A DNA stretch of 64,000 nt from Rhodopirellula baltica. Lineage in GTDB: Bacteria > Planctomycetota > Planctomycetia > Pirellulales > Pirellulaceae. The stretch lies in assembly GCA_002901265.1 (NCBI GenBank), contig PPHI01000017.1, positions 1 to 64,000 on the forward strand, written 5' to 3'. The notes under the pieces are model-generated. The model worked only from the letters and a program-made list of their open reading frames with translations, searched no databases and was not told where the DNA came from. Of the stretch, positions 46,550 through 55,677 are shown piece by piece (the first letter of the stretch is position 1; the number at the start of each line of letters is the position of its first letter). A program made the translations under genes and the position numbers.

Positions 46550-46873
46550 ATGAACCATCGCACGACAATCCGCAAACGCGGTTTTTCACTCCTCGAATTG
46601 CTTGCCGTGATCACCATTTTGGCGGTCATCGCGGCGGTTGTGATCCCACGGATCACGGCGTCGAAAAAGACGGCCCAGCAAGAAGTCAATAAACAAAACA
46701 TTGCCGAAATCAATGCGGCAGTTGAACGCTGGTACTTCGAGAAAGGGAGCTACCCGAAGAGCAACTTGTCTGACATCGGGACCGACGTGAATTACTTCCC
46801 TGAAGGCATCCCACGCAACCCGGTCGACAACACCCGATACCGTCTCGATTCGACAACGCACCGAGTGAAATAA
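46550..46873 (+). CDS. gspG: Pseudopilin (GspG-like), second copy
   Basis: A 107-residue prepilin-like protein. The leader ends RKRG|FSLLELL with Glu +5; the helix is AVITILAVIAAVVIPRI. The body has ERWYFEKGSYP, YFPEGIPRNPVDNTRY and ends with HRVK. The size and the compact C-terminus suit GspG, the main pseudopilus subunit. A 138-base interval separates it from the previous pseudopilin; no gene was recognised in it. Confidence 0.88.
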   Translation: MNHRTTIRKRGFSLLELLAVITILAVIAAVVIPRITASKKTAQQEVNKQNIAEINAAVERWYFEKGSYPKSNLSDIGTDVNYFPEGIPRNPVDNTRYRLDSTTHRVK

Positions 46874-46914
46874 GGCCGTCACGCAAAACGACACCGAATC
46901 GGTCGCTGGCGTTC

Positions 46915-47415
46915 ATGTTGAACGAACGAAAACCGAAACGTCCCGCAGTTCGATTGATGTGCCGGACACGACGAACCGCGATGAGCTTGGTCGAGCTGAT
47001 CGTGGTGGTTTCGTTGCTGGGCATCTTTGCCGGCGCAGCCATGATGCGACTCGGCCGAAGCACCTTTGGCGACACGGGGGCCAAATTCGAAGCGTCCGTG
47101 TTGACCAACGCAATCTCACTCGCACAAGCGTCAGCGGTTCGCACAGGCCAAACGCATGGCGTGGTTTTGAGCCGATCACAAGCGATCGGAAATGTATGGT
47201 CAACGGTGCGACGCGAAAGCGGAGATATTCGCCACACGATCGACGAACACCTAGTACACACCGATGTCGAGGTCGTCACACAACAATCAGAGGTTTGGTT
47301 TGATTTCGAAGGACACGGAACAGCACCGTTCACCGTCGTCTTTCGCGGACCTAACCGGCAATACAAAGTGGACGTCGTCCCGTTTTCACAATCGGTTCGT
47401 GTCAACGAGTTGTAG
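46915..47415 (+). CDS. Minor pseudopilin (GspH-like)
   Basis: A 166-residue prepilin with a long basic leader and the site TA|MSLVELIVVV (Ala rather than Gly at -1, Glu at +5), then VSLLGIFAGAAMM. The C-terminal part is beta-rich with ASAVRTGQTHGVVL, typical of GspH. The predicted leader of about 22 residues is on the long side but normal for minor pseudopilins. It belongs to the tip complex with the next genes. Confidence 0.85.
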   Translation: MLNERKPKRPAVRLMCRTRRTAMSLVELIVVVSLLGIFAGAAMMRLGRSTFGDTGAKFEASVLTNAISLAQASAVRTGQTHGVVLSRSQAIGNVWSTVRRESGDIRHTIDEHLVHTDVEVVTQQSEVWFDFEGHGTAPFTVVFRGPNRQYKVDVVPFSQSVRVNEL

Positions 47416-47417
47416 CG

Positions 47418-47897
47418 ATGCGGGGAGACAACACACACGCCAAACCAGTTGGGAACGCTGGGGCTCGAAAGCGTACTGGGCAAACAATGCTGGAACTGGT
47501 TGCGGCAACCACGATCATTTCGGTCGCGATTGCTCCCGCACTGGGGCTGATGCGTGAACGGGTCATCGTTTCCGCAGATTTACGGCACTACGAATGGTTG
47601 CACTGTCGCTGCATTGCCCAACTGGAACTCGCAATGGCGACCACATCTGCAACTTGGAACATCCAAAACAAACAAGGCAGGCTTGGATCGGTGGATTCGA
47701 TCCCCTGTCACTTTCTGACCGTCGTCTCGGACCAACCCTCCGTCGGCGGCGTCCCAGGAAAACTCGCTGTGATCGACGTATTGACGTTTCGAGACAGCAA
47801 CCGGAATGGCACTTTCGACGCCGGCGAACTCCACCTTCGCTTGGCGACCAAAGTCGCAAAAACAAAGACTTACCAGGAGCTCGCAAATGGCCAATAA
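47418..47897 (+). CDS. Minor pseudopilin (GspI/PilV-like)
   Basis: A 159-residue prepilin: cleavage site TG|QTMLELVAATTIISVAIAP with Glu at +5. The small C-terminal domain has ELAMATTSATW and FRDSNRNGTFDAGELHLR, a calcium-binding-like loop (DSNRNGTFD). The position between GspH-like and GspJ-like genes suits GspI. The start follows the previous stop by two bases, and its end overlaps the next gene. Confidence 0.8.
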   Translation: MRGDNTHAKPVGNAGARKRTGQTMLELVAATTIISVAIAPALGLMRERVIVSADLRHYEWLHCRCIAQLELAMATTSATWNIQNKQGRLGSVDSIPCHFLTVVSDQPSVGGVPGKLAVIDVLTFRDSNRNGTFDAGELHLRLATKVAKTKTYQELANGQ

Positions 47898-48405
47898 ACT
47901 TCGCAACCGACGACGCAACGGAATCTCGCTTCTCGAGATGGTCGTTGCCGGTACCATGATTACGACAATCATGATGGGGATGGCCCTGGTCTTTCGGACT
48001 TCGGGGCAAACCTGGGAAGTCGTCGATCGCGATCACGCTGTTGAACGACAACTTGGCAGTCTCGTGCGGCACTTCGTCCGCGAATCTCGCGAAGCAGCGG
48101 CAGTCGTTTCGATCTCATCACGTCGTGACCAAATCTCGCTACTGATGAACGACGGCACCATTCGCACCTGGCGACGCAACGGGGATGGCGAAGTCCAATT
48201 CCAACTGAATCACGACGTCGCCTTCCAAACGCTCGCCGACGACATCGAAGACCTCGAATTCACCGGCTACGACGCAGCCGGTGTCCAACTGGAATCTGAA
48301 CCCAACGACATGCAACTGATTGGCGTCGTCGCGAAAGCCCGACAAGATCGTTCCAGCGATCCGTTGCTCGAACAAGAATGCAAAGTCTGGATCCGATCGT
48401 GGTAG
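47887..48405 (+). CDS. Minor pseudopilin (GspJ-like)
   Basis: A 172-residue prepilin with the site NG|ISLLEMVVAGTMITTIMM, Glu at +5. The body has LVRHFVRESREAAAV and a beta-rich C-terminus, as in GspJ of the tip complex. ATG 47887 overlaps the previous gene by eleven bases; a longer start at 47806 has no leader-like sequence. Confidence 0.85.
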   Translation: MANKLRNRRRNGISLLEMVVAGTMITTIMMGMALVFRTSGQTWEVVDRDHAVERQLGSLVRHFVRESREAAAVVSISSRRDQISLLMNDGTIRTWRRNGDGEVQFQLNHDVAFQTLADDIEDLEFTGYDAAGVQLESEPNDMQLIGVVAKARQDRSSDPLLEQECKVWIRSW

Positions 48406-48797
48406 TCAAACACCTGCGCACAGATCTTCGACGAACTTCGCGGTGCCGCACCGGAGCCGCATTGTTGATCGCATTGTTCGCGATGACCCTTGTCAGTTCG
48501 CTGGTGGTTGGGCTGTTGGAATCGGAACGCATCCGGTTCATGGCACTCAGAAATTCGGTGCAATGGGATGAAGCCCGCTACCTTGCCGAGGCAGGTGTGC
48601 ACGCCGCGATCATGAACTTGGAGTCGGACTTTCAATGGCGAACAGGTGTCCAAACAACCGAGTTCCCGCCAGGCAGCGGCCGGACCTATTCAGTCACGCT
48701 CTCAGACAATGGTAATGGCACTGTCGACGTTCACTCCGAAGGCCGTTCAGGGTCTTTCTCGCGTTACCTTGATGTGACAATCAAACAAGGCGGTTGA
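48378..48797 (+). CDS. GspK/PilX-like minor pseudopilin
   Basis: A 139-residue prepilin-like protein with the leader-helix CRTG|AALLIALFAMTLVSSLVVGLL. The residue at +5 is Ile rather than Glu, as in GspK, which lacks it. ARYLAEAGVHAAIM is a match for the GspK/PilX family. It is much shorter than GspK (about 300), nearer PilX. ATG 48378 overlaps gspJ by 28 bases; GTG 48399 is the alternative start. Confidence 0.75.
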   Translation: MQSLDPIVVVKHLRTDLRRTSRCRTGAALLIALFAMTLVSSLVVGLLESERIRFMALRNSVQWDEARYLAEAGVHAAIMNLESDFQWRTGVQTTEFPPGSGRTYSVTLSDNGNGTVDVHSEGRSGSFSRYLDVTIKQGG

Positions 48798-48798
48798 A

Positions 48799-50499
48799 AT
48801 GGCACTTCGACCTCCCAAAGATTTATTGACTGCGATAGGCCAAGATCGAGCCATCGTTGAACGACGTAGCGGGCCTCGTTCGGGTGACGGATTTGGAATG
48901 CGTCACGGCCGCCGATTTGATCGGCGAAAGCGAACGAAGCGGACCGTTGGGTTGGAAATTTCGCCCGCCGGCATCGCACTCGCCTATAGTGAAAAAGCGA
49001 TTTCGGACGGAACCGCTGAGTCGCAAGACCGATTGGTACTCGACCGCGTTAGCTTTCCCGCCGACAGTGGTCCCGCCCGCGGTGACTGGAACGATGGCAC
49101 GCTGCAAACCCATCTCAGCGAACTGGTGCAGCGTCATGGCCTAGCGGGACAAGCTGTCTATTGCGCAATCGGCGGACATGCCTGCGTCACCCGTGTCCTC
49201 TCGGGTACCGACCAACACGTCGATAACGAACTGACCGAATTGGCGGCCCGGACCGAACGATATATCGGCATGGGCCTTGGAGAAAAAGTTCGCACCGAAT
49301 ACACGCAGCGAATCGACGCAAAACGGAAGCGTGTCTGGGTTACGGTTGCAATGCGTGATGTCGTCGAAGCGATCTCCGCCGCAACACGCAGTACCGGGCT
49401 GCGGTTGGCAAACCTGGAACACACGATGGTGGTGTTGTGCCGAGTTTTGCATACCTGCGGTCGCGACGACAACGAACCGGTGCTGTTGGTAATCGATGAC
49501 CTGGGCCGGATGGACCTTGGCATTTCATACAAAGGTCGATTGTTGCTGGACTACCGCCCCGCGCTTTTAGACAAATCGATCGAACAAGGCGAAGTGATTC
49601 AGCGCCACCTAAAATGCTTGCGACGATATGTCCAATCCCAAGTCCCCGAAGCGCCGTCGGACTTGCAAACCGTTTACGTCGCGAGCATTTCGGAAACTAA
49701 CGACGCTGCCGACCGATCGCCGTTTCCTTTCGACGACCTTTGCGAAAAACTGTCTGTCGACAGCGATCTGACACCCGATTCAAGTGTCATCGCAGCGATC
49801 GGATTGGTCCGTTCACAGATCGAAGCATCCAACGCCAACGAAAGCAACAACTTGGTCGCGACGTTGCGATCCGATCACAAACTGCCTTGGGCCAAATTGC
49901 TAACGAGTACCTGGCCAATCATTGCCGCAGCGGTTGTAACTTTTGCCCTGCTCGCGCTCGATCTGCGTCTGTCATCGCGAATCGAACAGATCAGTCTTCA
50001 GATCGATTCCTATCTTGATGAAGTCGATGCCAGTGAAGAGCTACGCGCGACATTGACGTCACGCATCGAATACGCCAATGAAGTCCGGCAGTTGAGCGAA
50101 TCAGTCCACAAACCCCGTTGGGCCGAAACGATCTGGGCAATCGGAAATGATCTTCCCAACCGCGTTTGGCTCGAATCGATTCAGTTTCACACAGACAATT
50201 CCGTCATGGTTGTGGGAATCAGTCGCAGCGATGATGGAGTTTTCGAGTACCTACGTCGACTGAGAAGCTGCCCGCTGCTAACACGTGTTGCATTGCAATC
50301 GACATCAGCGCACCGTGGCATTTCCACAACAGAGGTCCGCTTCGAAGTATCAGCCGAACTCGCCAAGCCGACTGAACTGCAAAACATCGCCAAGGCAAAA
50401 ACGGATCGGTCCACCGAAACTCTAGACCATCGGCTTAGCCATAATGTGGTGCCCGCAGCCCTGAACGAGTTCTCTTTCGAGGCCGAATCCGATGGTTGA
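48799..50499 (+). CDS. PilM-PilN fusion protein
   Basis: A 566-residue protein that fuses two pilus-platform proteins normally separate. Residues about 45-360 form an actin-like ATPase domain of PilM/GspL type (TVGLEISPAGIALAYS, VYCAIGGHACVTRV, VLLVIDDLGRMDLGIS). One membrane segment lies near 372-390 (WPIIAAAVVTFALLALDL), after which the PilN-like part has a coiled segment (LRLSSRIEQISLQIDSYLDEVD) and a small ferredoxin-like end (IGNDLPNRVWLESIQF, VVGISRSDDGVFEYLRRL). The end overlaps the PilO-like gene by eight bases. The first 45 residues are basic and variable. Confidence 0.85.
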   Translation: MALRPPKDLLTAIGQDRAIVERRSGPRSGDGFGMRHGRRFDRRKRTKRTVGLEISPAGIALAYSEKAISDGTAESQDRLVLDRVSFPADSGPARGDWNDGTLQTHLSELVQRHGLAGQAVYCAIGGHACVTRVLSGTDQHVDNELTELAARTERYIGMGLGEKVRTEYTQRIDAKRKRVWVTVAMRDVVEAISAATRSTGLRLANLEHTMVVLCRVLHTCGRDDNEPVLLVIDDLGRMDLGISYKGRLLLDYRPALLDKSIEQGEVIQRHLKCLRRYVQSQVPEAPSDLQTVYVASISETNDAADRSPFPFDDLCEKLSVDSDLTPDSSVIAAIGLVRSQIEASNANESNNLVATLRSDHKLPWAKLLTSTWPIIAAAVVTFALLALDLRLSSRIEQISLQIDSYLDEVDASEELRATLTSRIEYANEVRQLSESVHKPRWAETIWAIGNDLPNRVWLESIQFHTDNSVMVVGISRSDDGVFEYLRRLRSCPLLTRVALQSTSAHRGISTTEVRFEVSAELAKPTELQNIAKAKTDRSTETLDHRLSHNVVPAALNEFSFEAESDG

Positions 50500-51111
50500 C
50501 CAACTGGTTCGACGCTCACTCGATCATCCCAAACGACGTTGGGTTGTTTGGGGAATCACGCTGTTCCTATTGCTGTTTGTCACCCTCCCCTGCTGGGACC
50601 ACTATGGCGATCGACAGAGTGAAGTGCGAAGCCTGTCCACGGAACTCTATGAAGCAACATTGGCATCAAACAATGTCGCCGCCATGCAAAGTCGCTTGGC
50701 GCAACTTGGCACGCAGGACGGCCAACAGAACCTGTTTTTTGACCAAGATCGCGCCGAACAGTTTCGCGAATCTGTGACAGAAATCACGTTTGATCTGCAA
50801 TGCCAGCTCAAGCGATTGACTCTTTCCGACCCACGACAAACTCCGTGGGTCCCCAGCCAAGGACTGGTTCAAATGCAGAGATAGAAGAAGGAATTGAGTC
50901 CGACTTTAATCTCGAAACACGATTACTCAATTTGTCCGCGACAGGACCGCTGACGAACCTCACAAAGCTGATCATCCGACTTAACTCAATCGCAGAATTT
51001 GCGGTTCCGACAAATTTGACGGTTCAGCGCGAGGGTAATCACGGACATTTGTCGCTCGACATCGAGATTTCGCTCTTGGGATTGGTTCCCGCAAACGATT
51101 CTCGCATGTAA
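50492..51111 (+). pseudogene. pilO: PilO-like protein, frame broken once
   Basis: A PilO/GspM-type protein that binds PilN in the inner membrane. The first part (from 50492) has a membrane segment near residues 17-35 (WVVWGITLFLLLFVTLPCW) and a coiled region (LSTELYEATLASNNVAAM), then stops at TAG 50882-50884. The rest continues in the next frame from about EEGIESDFNLETRLL to the ferredoxin-like end (GPLTNLTKLIIRLNSIAEF, LSLDIEISLLGLVP). One added base near 50878-50881 joins them to 206 residues, normal for PilO. Typed pseudogene only for the broken frame; a sequence error is likely. Confidence 0.8.
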
Positions 51112-51190
51112 ATGGAGATACAGCGAATCAGGACGACAACGCGATCATCCTCGCGTGCGTTACGGAGAACCGGACTTACCAGTGGAAAAA

Positions 51191-53059
51191 ATGGGGTTGC
51201 GAAACGTCATCCGCCTGTCACAGATCGGGTTGCGATGCGGTGCGATCATCACTGCGATGATCATGGCAACTGCACCTCACACAGGCGACTTGCTGCTCGC
51301 TCAAGGTGTCACTGATTCGCAGCCTGAAATACCCAGCGCGCTACGTGACAAACTTGCTGCAAAGTACGACCTGACGCTACGCGATTCAACACTCTTGGAT
51401 GCACTGTTTACGCTCCGAGATGTCTGTGGTGTCAACATCGTCGCTGGCAACGAAGTTGTCGGAACCGTCAACGCTTCATTTGTCGACACTTCGGTGAGCG
51501 ATATTCTTGATTCGTTGTTGACCACACGCGGATATGGTTACCGCGTCGTCGGAACAAGTTTGTCTGTTGTGCCGTTGGATCATTTGGGCGACCAACTTCC
51601 GTTATTCAAAACGGAAATCGTCTCTTTGATCGAGAACCAAGTCGAAGACCTGCTTCCCTCAGTGCAATCACTGCTGTCCCCCGAAGGACGTGCGCACGCG
51701 ATCGCAGCAAGCAACTCGTTGGTGCTAATCGATTACCCACAGCGACTGCAACAAGTCCGCTCGCATCTCGATGCACTCGAACAGGCGGCAAAACAATTCA
51801 ATGATCGAACGGTCGGCCGCAATCAAAACGCGTCGACGGGGCTTAACGGAAATAGCGCGTTGGTCACGCCGCCGCCGACCGTACGCGTCTTCCGGACGCA
51901 ATATGTTGATCCGGCGACACTAGCCGAAGCGGCAAAAACGCTTCTTAGCCCGACAGGACGGCTTGCCCCTATCGAGCTAGAAAACAAATTGGTCGTTTCA
52001 GACCAGTTGGCCAACCTAGAACAGATCTCCGCCGCGGTTGAACAACTTGACCAGCCTCGCGCACAGGTGCGGATTTGGGCGATGATCTATGATTGCAGCA
52101 CTGACGATCTAGATCGCCTCGGCATCAACTGGAACAGTTCGGTTGCGGGCACAGCGATTGATGCGACCACCGGAACCGCTGCCCATTCGGCGGTCCTGAA
52201 CACGGTGACATCAACGGTCGGTTCTGGAACCAACGGGTTGCTGACCATCACCAGCCTGAACGACAGATTCGACCTGCAAAGTGTTGTCCAGGCCCTCCGC
52301 ACGGCCGGTGACAGTCGCCTATTGGCTGACCCTAACGTCGTCGTGATGAATCATGAAACGGCCGAAATCGAAATCGTCACCGAAGTCCCCTACCAACAAC
52401 TCACCCAAGGCATTGATGGGGGGACCATTGGCACGACCGAATTTCGCGAGGCTGGCGTAACACTGAACGTCGTCCCGCACATTGCCGACGACGGCACGAT
52501 CGCGATGGTCGTTAATCCGCGATTCAGCCTACTCACCGGTTTTAGTGAAACAGACAACGCGCCAATCATCGATCGTCGCGAAACCAACACCACCGTTCGT
52601 GTCGCGAACAACCAGACGATCGTTCTAGGCGGCCTTCGCCAAAGGACACGAATCTCTGAACAAACCGCCGTGCCGATCGTTGGGACGCTTCCGGTGATCG
52701 GAAGGCTCTTCCAACATCGATCGGCAAGCACACGCGAAAGTGAATTGTTGGTATTCATCACGCCGCAAATCGTCGGAGACCACTGTGTCGGCAGCCAACG
52801 CGAACATTGCGTCCAACGCTATCTCTCCAACGAAGTCCGACACGCGCCGACCGATCCGGTCCCCTTCGGGATTGAGGCGGTCCAAGCCGAACAACGAGCC
52901 CAAATCAAGCCGTCCGACAATCCGTTCGCACAGCTAAGCAACGAAATGATTCACAAAGATGCCTACCCCAATCACAAGAATTGGACTTCCAGACACCATG
53001 CGCCCGGAACGTTGATCGGCGAGCCCGAGCTGATCGAGATCGAAATCAGTGATCTCTAA
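51191..53059 (+). CDS. gspD: Outer-membrane secretin (GspD/PilQ-like)
   Basis: A 622-residue secretin forming the outer-membrane channel. After the signal peptide an N0/STN domain has LRDSTLLDALFTLRDVCGVNIV and FVDTSVSDILDSLL. N1-like repeats follow (VRVFRTQYVDPATLAEAAKTLL), and the secretin domain has LADPNVVVMNHETAEIEI, VTLNVVPHIADDGTIAM, NTTVRVANNQTIVLGGL and PIVGTLPVIGRLFQHRS, ending in ELLVFITPQIV. A hydrophilic C-terminal tail of about 100 residues follows. ATG 51191 begins a signal peptide; GTG 51155 is an alternative. No pilotin or lipobox is seen. It closes the operon. Confidence 0.93.
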   Translation: MGLRNVIRLSQIGLRCGAIITAMIMATAPHTGDLLLAQGVTDSQPEIPSALRDKLAAKYDLTLRDSTLLDALFTLRDVCGVNIVAGNEVVGTVNASFVDTSVSDILDSLLTTRGYGYRVVGTSLSVVPLDHLGDQLPLFKTEIVSLIENQVEDLLPSVQSLLSPEGRAHAIAASNSLVLIDYPQRLQQVRSHLDALEQAAKQFNDRTVGRNQNASTGLNGNSALVTPPPTVRVFRTQYVDPATLAEAAKTLLSPTGRLAPIELENKLVVSDQLANLEQISAAVEQLDQPRAQVRIWAMIYDCSTDDLDRLGINWNSSVAGTAIDATTGTAAHSAVLNTVTSTVGSGTNGLLTITSLNDRFDLQSVVQALRTAGDSRLLADPNVVVMNHETAEIEIVTEVPYQQLTQGIDGGTIGTTEFREAGVTLNVVPHIADDGTIAMVVNPRFSLLTGFSETDNAPIIDRRETNTTVRVANNQTIVLGGLRQRTRISEQTAVPIVGTLPVIGRLFQHRSASTRESELLVFITPQIVGDHCVGSQREHCVQRYLSNEVRHAPTDPVPFGIEAVQAEQRAQIKPSDNPFAQLSNEMIHKDAYPNHKNWTSRHHAPGTLIGEPELIEIEISDL

Positions 53060-53301
53060 GACGAGACGCACATACCGGCTACGACCGCAATCGAGTCCCG
53101 GAACATTCGCACCTCCGATGCGATCTACCGATTTGCGGTACCGGCCGCTACGCTACCGCAGCTGCGCCAGGCCCCAGACTCGCTCAGAAAGTGATTTGGT
53201 GGCCAAACTCCCTTGATGCGGAAACTGAAATGCGCAGCGCTGTTCAATCGCACGCTGCGCCGATGGCGACTTGCGAATCGTCTCTGAAAAGGAAGTTGCT
53301 T

Positions 53302-54036
53302 GTGACTCGGCGATATTTTGTTTCCGATCTACCATCCGGTGGCGGTACCTTTCCGCTTTGCGAAGACGAAGCTCGACACGCTGCTCGTGTCATGCGTCTA
53401 CAGACCGGTGACTCAATCGAACTTTTTGATGGGTCGGGCCACCAAGCAACCGCCGCGGTCACCGCAATCGACAAGCGAAGCTGCCTTGTCACGGCGGAGC
53501 CTTCTGTCGCAATCAATCGCGAACCCGCGATCCAACTGACGCTAGCGATTGCCCTACCAAAAGGCGATCGCGCGAAGGAACTGATCGAACGGCTTGCGGA
53601 GCTCGGTGTTCACGCGATCGTCCCGCTGATCTGCGACCGAAGCCAACGACCACCAAGTTCAAGTCAGCTGGAAAAGTTGCGGCGTGTGGTAATCGAGTCT
53701 TGCAAGCAAAGCACTCGCAACATGCTAATGGAAATCGACGAGGCGCGATCGTTCGCGGATTGGCTGAAGACCGCCGGAAGTATGGAGGTCGCCAAGTGTG
53801 TCGCGCATCCTGGCGCAGAAAGCCTGCGAGAGCGGGCGTCGCAGCTGGTCGATGAGTCCACCACCGCTAGCAAAAGAACGCCCGTCATTTTCGTGATCGG
53901 CCCAGAAGGCGGCCTGACAGATTCAGAGGTCGCTGAGGCACAACAGAACGGATTTGGCGTGGTCGGATTAGGACCACGCATCTATCGCATCGAAACAGCG
54001 GCTTGCTTGATCGCCGCTCAGCTTACCGATTGCTGA
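53302..54036 (+). CDS. rsmE: 16S rRNA (uracil-1498-N3)-methyltransferase
   Basis: RsmE methylates U1498 of 16S rRNA. Typical RRYFV opens the protein after GTG 53302, which has an AGGAAG site six bases away; the frame open to 53191 has no homologous sequence. SPOUT-fold motifs: LALPKGDRAKELIERLAELGVHAIVPLICDRS, VVIESCKQSTRN, VIFVIGPEGGLTDSEVAEA and LGPRIYRIETAACLIAAQL, the deep trefoil knot that binds SAM. 244 residues, normal. It follows the secretin gene after about 240 bases of featureless sequence, so it is probably independent. Confidence 0.93.
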   Translation: MTRRYFVSDLPSGGGTFPLCEDEARHAARVMRLQTGDSIELFDGSGHQATAAVTAIDKRSCLVTAEPSVAINREPAIQLTLAIALPKGDRAKELIERLAELGVHAIVPLICDRSQRPPSSSQLEKLRRVVIESCKQSTRNMLMEIDEARSFADWLKTAGSMEVAKCVAHPGAESLRERASQLVDESTTASKRTPVIFVIGPEGGLTDSEVAEAQQNGFGVVGLGPRIYRIETAACLIAAQLTDC

Positions 54037-54053
54037 ACACCGACTTCGTACGG

Positions 54054-54767
54054 CTATGCCTGTGGGTTGTTGCTTCCCCAGTGATGGGCGGGGTGCGAGT
54101 GCTCGCGAACATTTTCCTTCTGCTGGAAGTTGATCCGATTGCTTGGCTCGGACTGCGAGGGCGCCGGTGCGTCCGTTCGATTCCCAATCTTGCTGCGGCT
54201 ACCCTGCGGGCCTGGCTTGCGACCGCGACGTCGACCTTGCTGCTCCGGAATGAATCGTGGGTTCACTGGTAGCAGAAGTTTGCTGATTGATAGCTTATTG
54301 ATACTCAGACCAGCGTTCTTAGCTTCAACCTGCAGCGACTCGTGGAGCGAACGAGGGATCCGGATTGTGATCATCCGTTCTGGTTCGGCAGAATCAGCCT
54401 TCGATTGATCCTGGCTCCGAATGGCAGCTAGCATCTCCTGCAAAGTTGCGTAGTGCTCGCTGACAATGAATTGCTTGTATTCTTCCGGATCCGAGAACAT
54501 CTTCTGAACGACGCCCTTGGTTCCCATCACGACGCGGTAGAAGAGCACCCAACTTCCAGTCTTGGCGAATGCCTCTTCGGCCAAGAAAAGGGTTTGCTTG
54601 CAACGGTCTTCGTAGCTGCCGGAATACTCTGTTGCTGGCAATTCAATCGTAGGAAGGTCAGCTTCCTTATCGGGATCGGGATCGCTGGCATAACGCAGTT
54701 GACTACCGCCGGAAGTGTCCTCGGGTGCTACGAGAGGGTTGAATTCCTTCGGGTTCAAATCGGTCAT
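54054..54767 (-). CDS. Ribbon-helix-helix (HicB/Arc-like) protein
   Basis: A 237-residue protein with a DNA-binding ribbon-helix-helix in its second half: MITIRIPRSLHESLQVEAKNAGLSINKLSISKLL. The first 130 residues hold an acidic leader and a helical segment around LFLAEEAFAKTGSWVLFYRVVM. The C-terminus is basic and Gln/Arg-rich (QQGRRRGRKPGPQGSRSK). HicB antitoxins carry this fold, but no HicA-like toxin is adjacent, so a free regulator is more likely. ATG 54767 has an AGGAA site. Confidence 0.75.
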   Translation of the reverse strand: MTDLNPKEFNPLVAPEDTSGGSQLRYASDPDPDKEADLPTIELPATEYSGSYEDRCKQTLFLAEEAFAKTGSWVLFYRVVMGTKGVVQKMFSDPEEYKQFIVSEHYATLQEMLAAIRSQDQSKADSAEPERMITIRIPRSLHESLQVEAKNAGLSINKLSISKLLLPVNPRFIPEQQGRRRGRKPGPQGSRSKIGNRTDAPAPSQSEPSNRINFQQKENVREHSHPAHHWGSNNPQA

Positions 54768-55677
54768 GGCCAGATTCCTTTGCAAGCTATTTCGTTTCGT
54801 GGGAGCGTGATCGCGTCAGCGGTCGCTCACGTGTTTGGATGTGCCGATCTTCGAAGGGCGTCAAACGCTGCTCGCTAAACGATGCTTTCAAAAGGACTTA
54901 CGCAAGCAAAGAGAAGATGCTCGCGATTTAAGCAGGCCGCAACCTGGGTGGTGAACGCAAGGCTGCACGCTTTTCATGCACCGCACTTGAGTGCATGGCC
55001 AAGGTGTCCACTTCAAATTGCTTTCAAAAAAGCTGCGATCCGGAAAATTATTTTGGGTGACTAAACCCGCGGATTAGCCACTGCTCGGCGACGAAGATCA
55101 CGCTGGTTCTCAAGCAGAACTGACTCCATTCCCGTGCAAACTCGGCCCCCACCATTCAACGTCGCATTGCATTCAAATCGCGATCTCGAAGTTGCAAGCA
55201 TTTCCATTTCAGGCTGCCGGCCTGCAACTACCAAGTTGTCCCCAACGCCGGGGACAGACCCCGACAGCAATCAAGCCACCAGCGATCACGCCCATTCTCC
55301 AGGGCAAGTAAAACTCGCCCGCTAGCAAATCAGACTCTCCACAACCGCCGGGTCTGTCCCCGTCAAGTTTTGGCAGGGTCTGCTTTGGCAGGGTCTGGCC
55401 CCGCCACCAGAAAGCAGCCGGGTCTGTCCCTGCCAGCAGACTAGATGCAAGCATTGCGATCCGGACTGAATGACGGGGTCTGGCCCCGCCAAGATTGAAA
55501 ATGAAAGCATTGCGATCGCCACACACTGTCGGGGTCTGGCCCCGTCGATTTGGGAGAGAGCCGATTGGTGAAATGCTGGCAACCCGAAGTGATGTTGCTT
55601 GCGATGCCCTTCGCTTGATATACGCCCAACGTCAGGATCCCGAACGACGCGCTCTCCAATTCAGCTTGGCTCGCATG
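54768..55677. other. Long intergenic region with a palindrome array
   Basis: About 910 bases without a recognised gene. The right part holds the GGGTCTGGCCCC array at 55250-55547; the left part has only chance open frames and a small hairpin around GTGCATGG/CATGCAC-type sequence. The open frame that begins at 55495 starts inside the array and is not a plausible start for the FlgI-like gene. Confidence 0.4.
55250..55547. repeat. Array of GGGTCTGGCCCC palindromic elements
   Basis: At least six related elements: 55250-55263 (reverse orientation), 55350-55362, 55388-55405 (with a truncated copy at 55373-55383), 55417-55434, 55472-55490 and 55528-55547. The fullest form is CGGGGTCTGGCCCCG; variants have GTCTGTCCC. 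GCATTGCGATC precedes the last two at a 56-base spacing. The element is partly self-complementary and could fold. Function unknown. Confidence 0.75.

Noticed and set aside
50875-50890. Programmed frameshift in pilO
   Set aside because: No slippery heptamer or downstream pseudoknot is visible, and similar breaks occur in three unrelated genes.
54054-54767. HicAB toxin-antitoxin module
   Set aside because: The ribbon-helix-helix protein has no adjacent HicA-like small frame, and its long N-terminal region does not look like a HicB nuclease-like fold.
55495-55677. Upstream extension of the FlgI-like gene
   Set aside because: The start would lie in the palindrome array and the 60 added residues come before a good lipoprotein signal.
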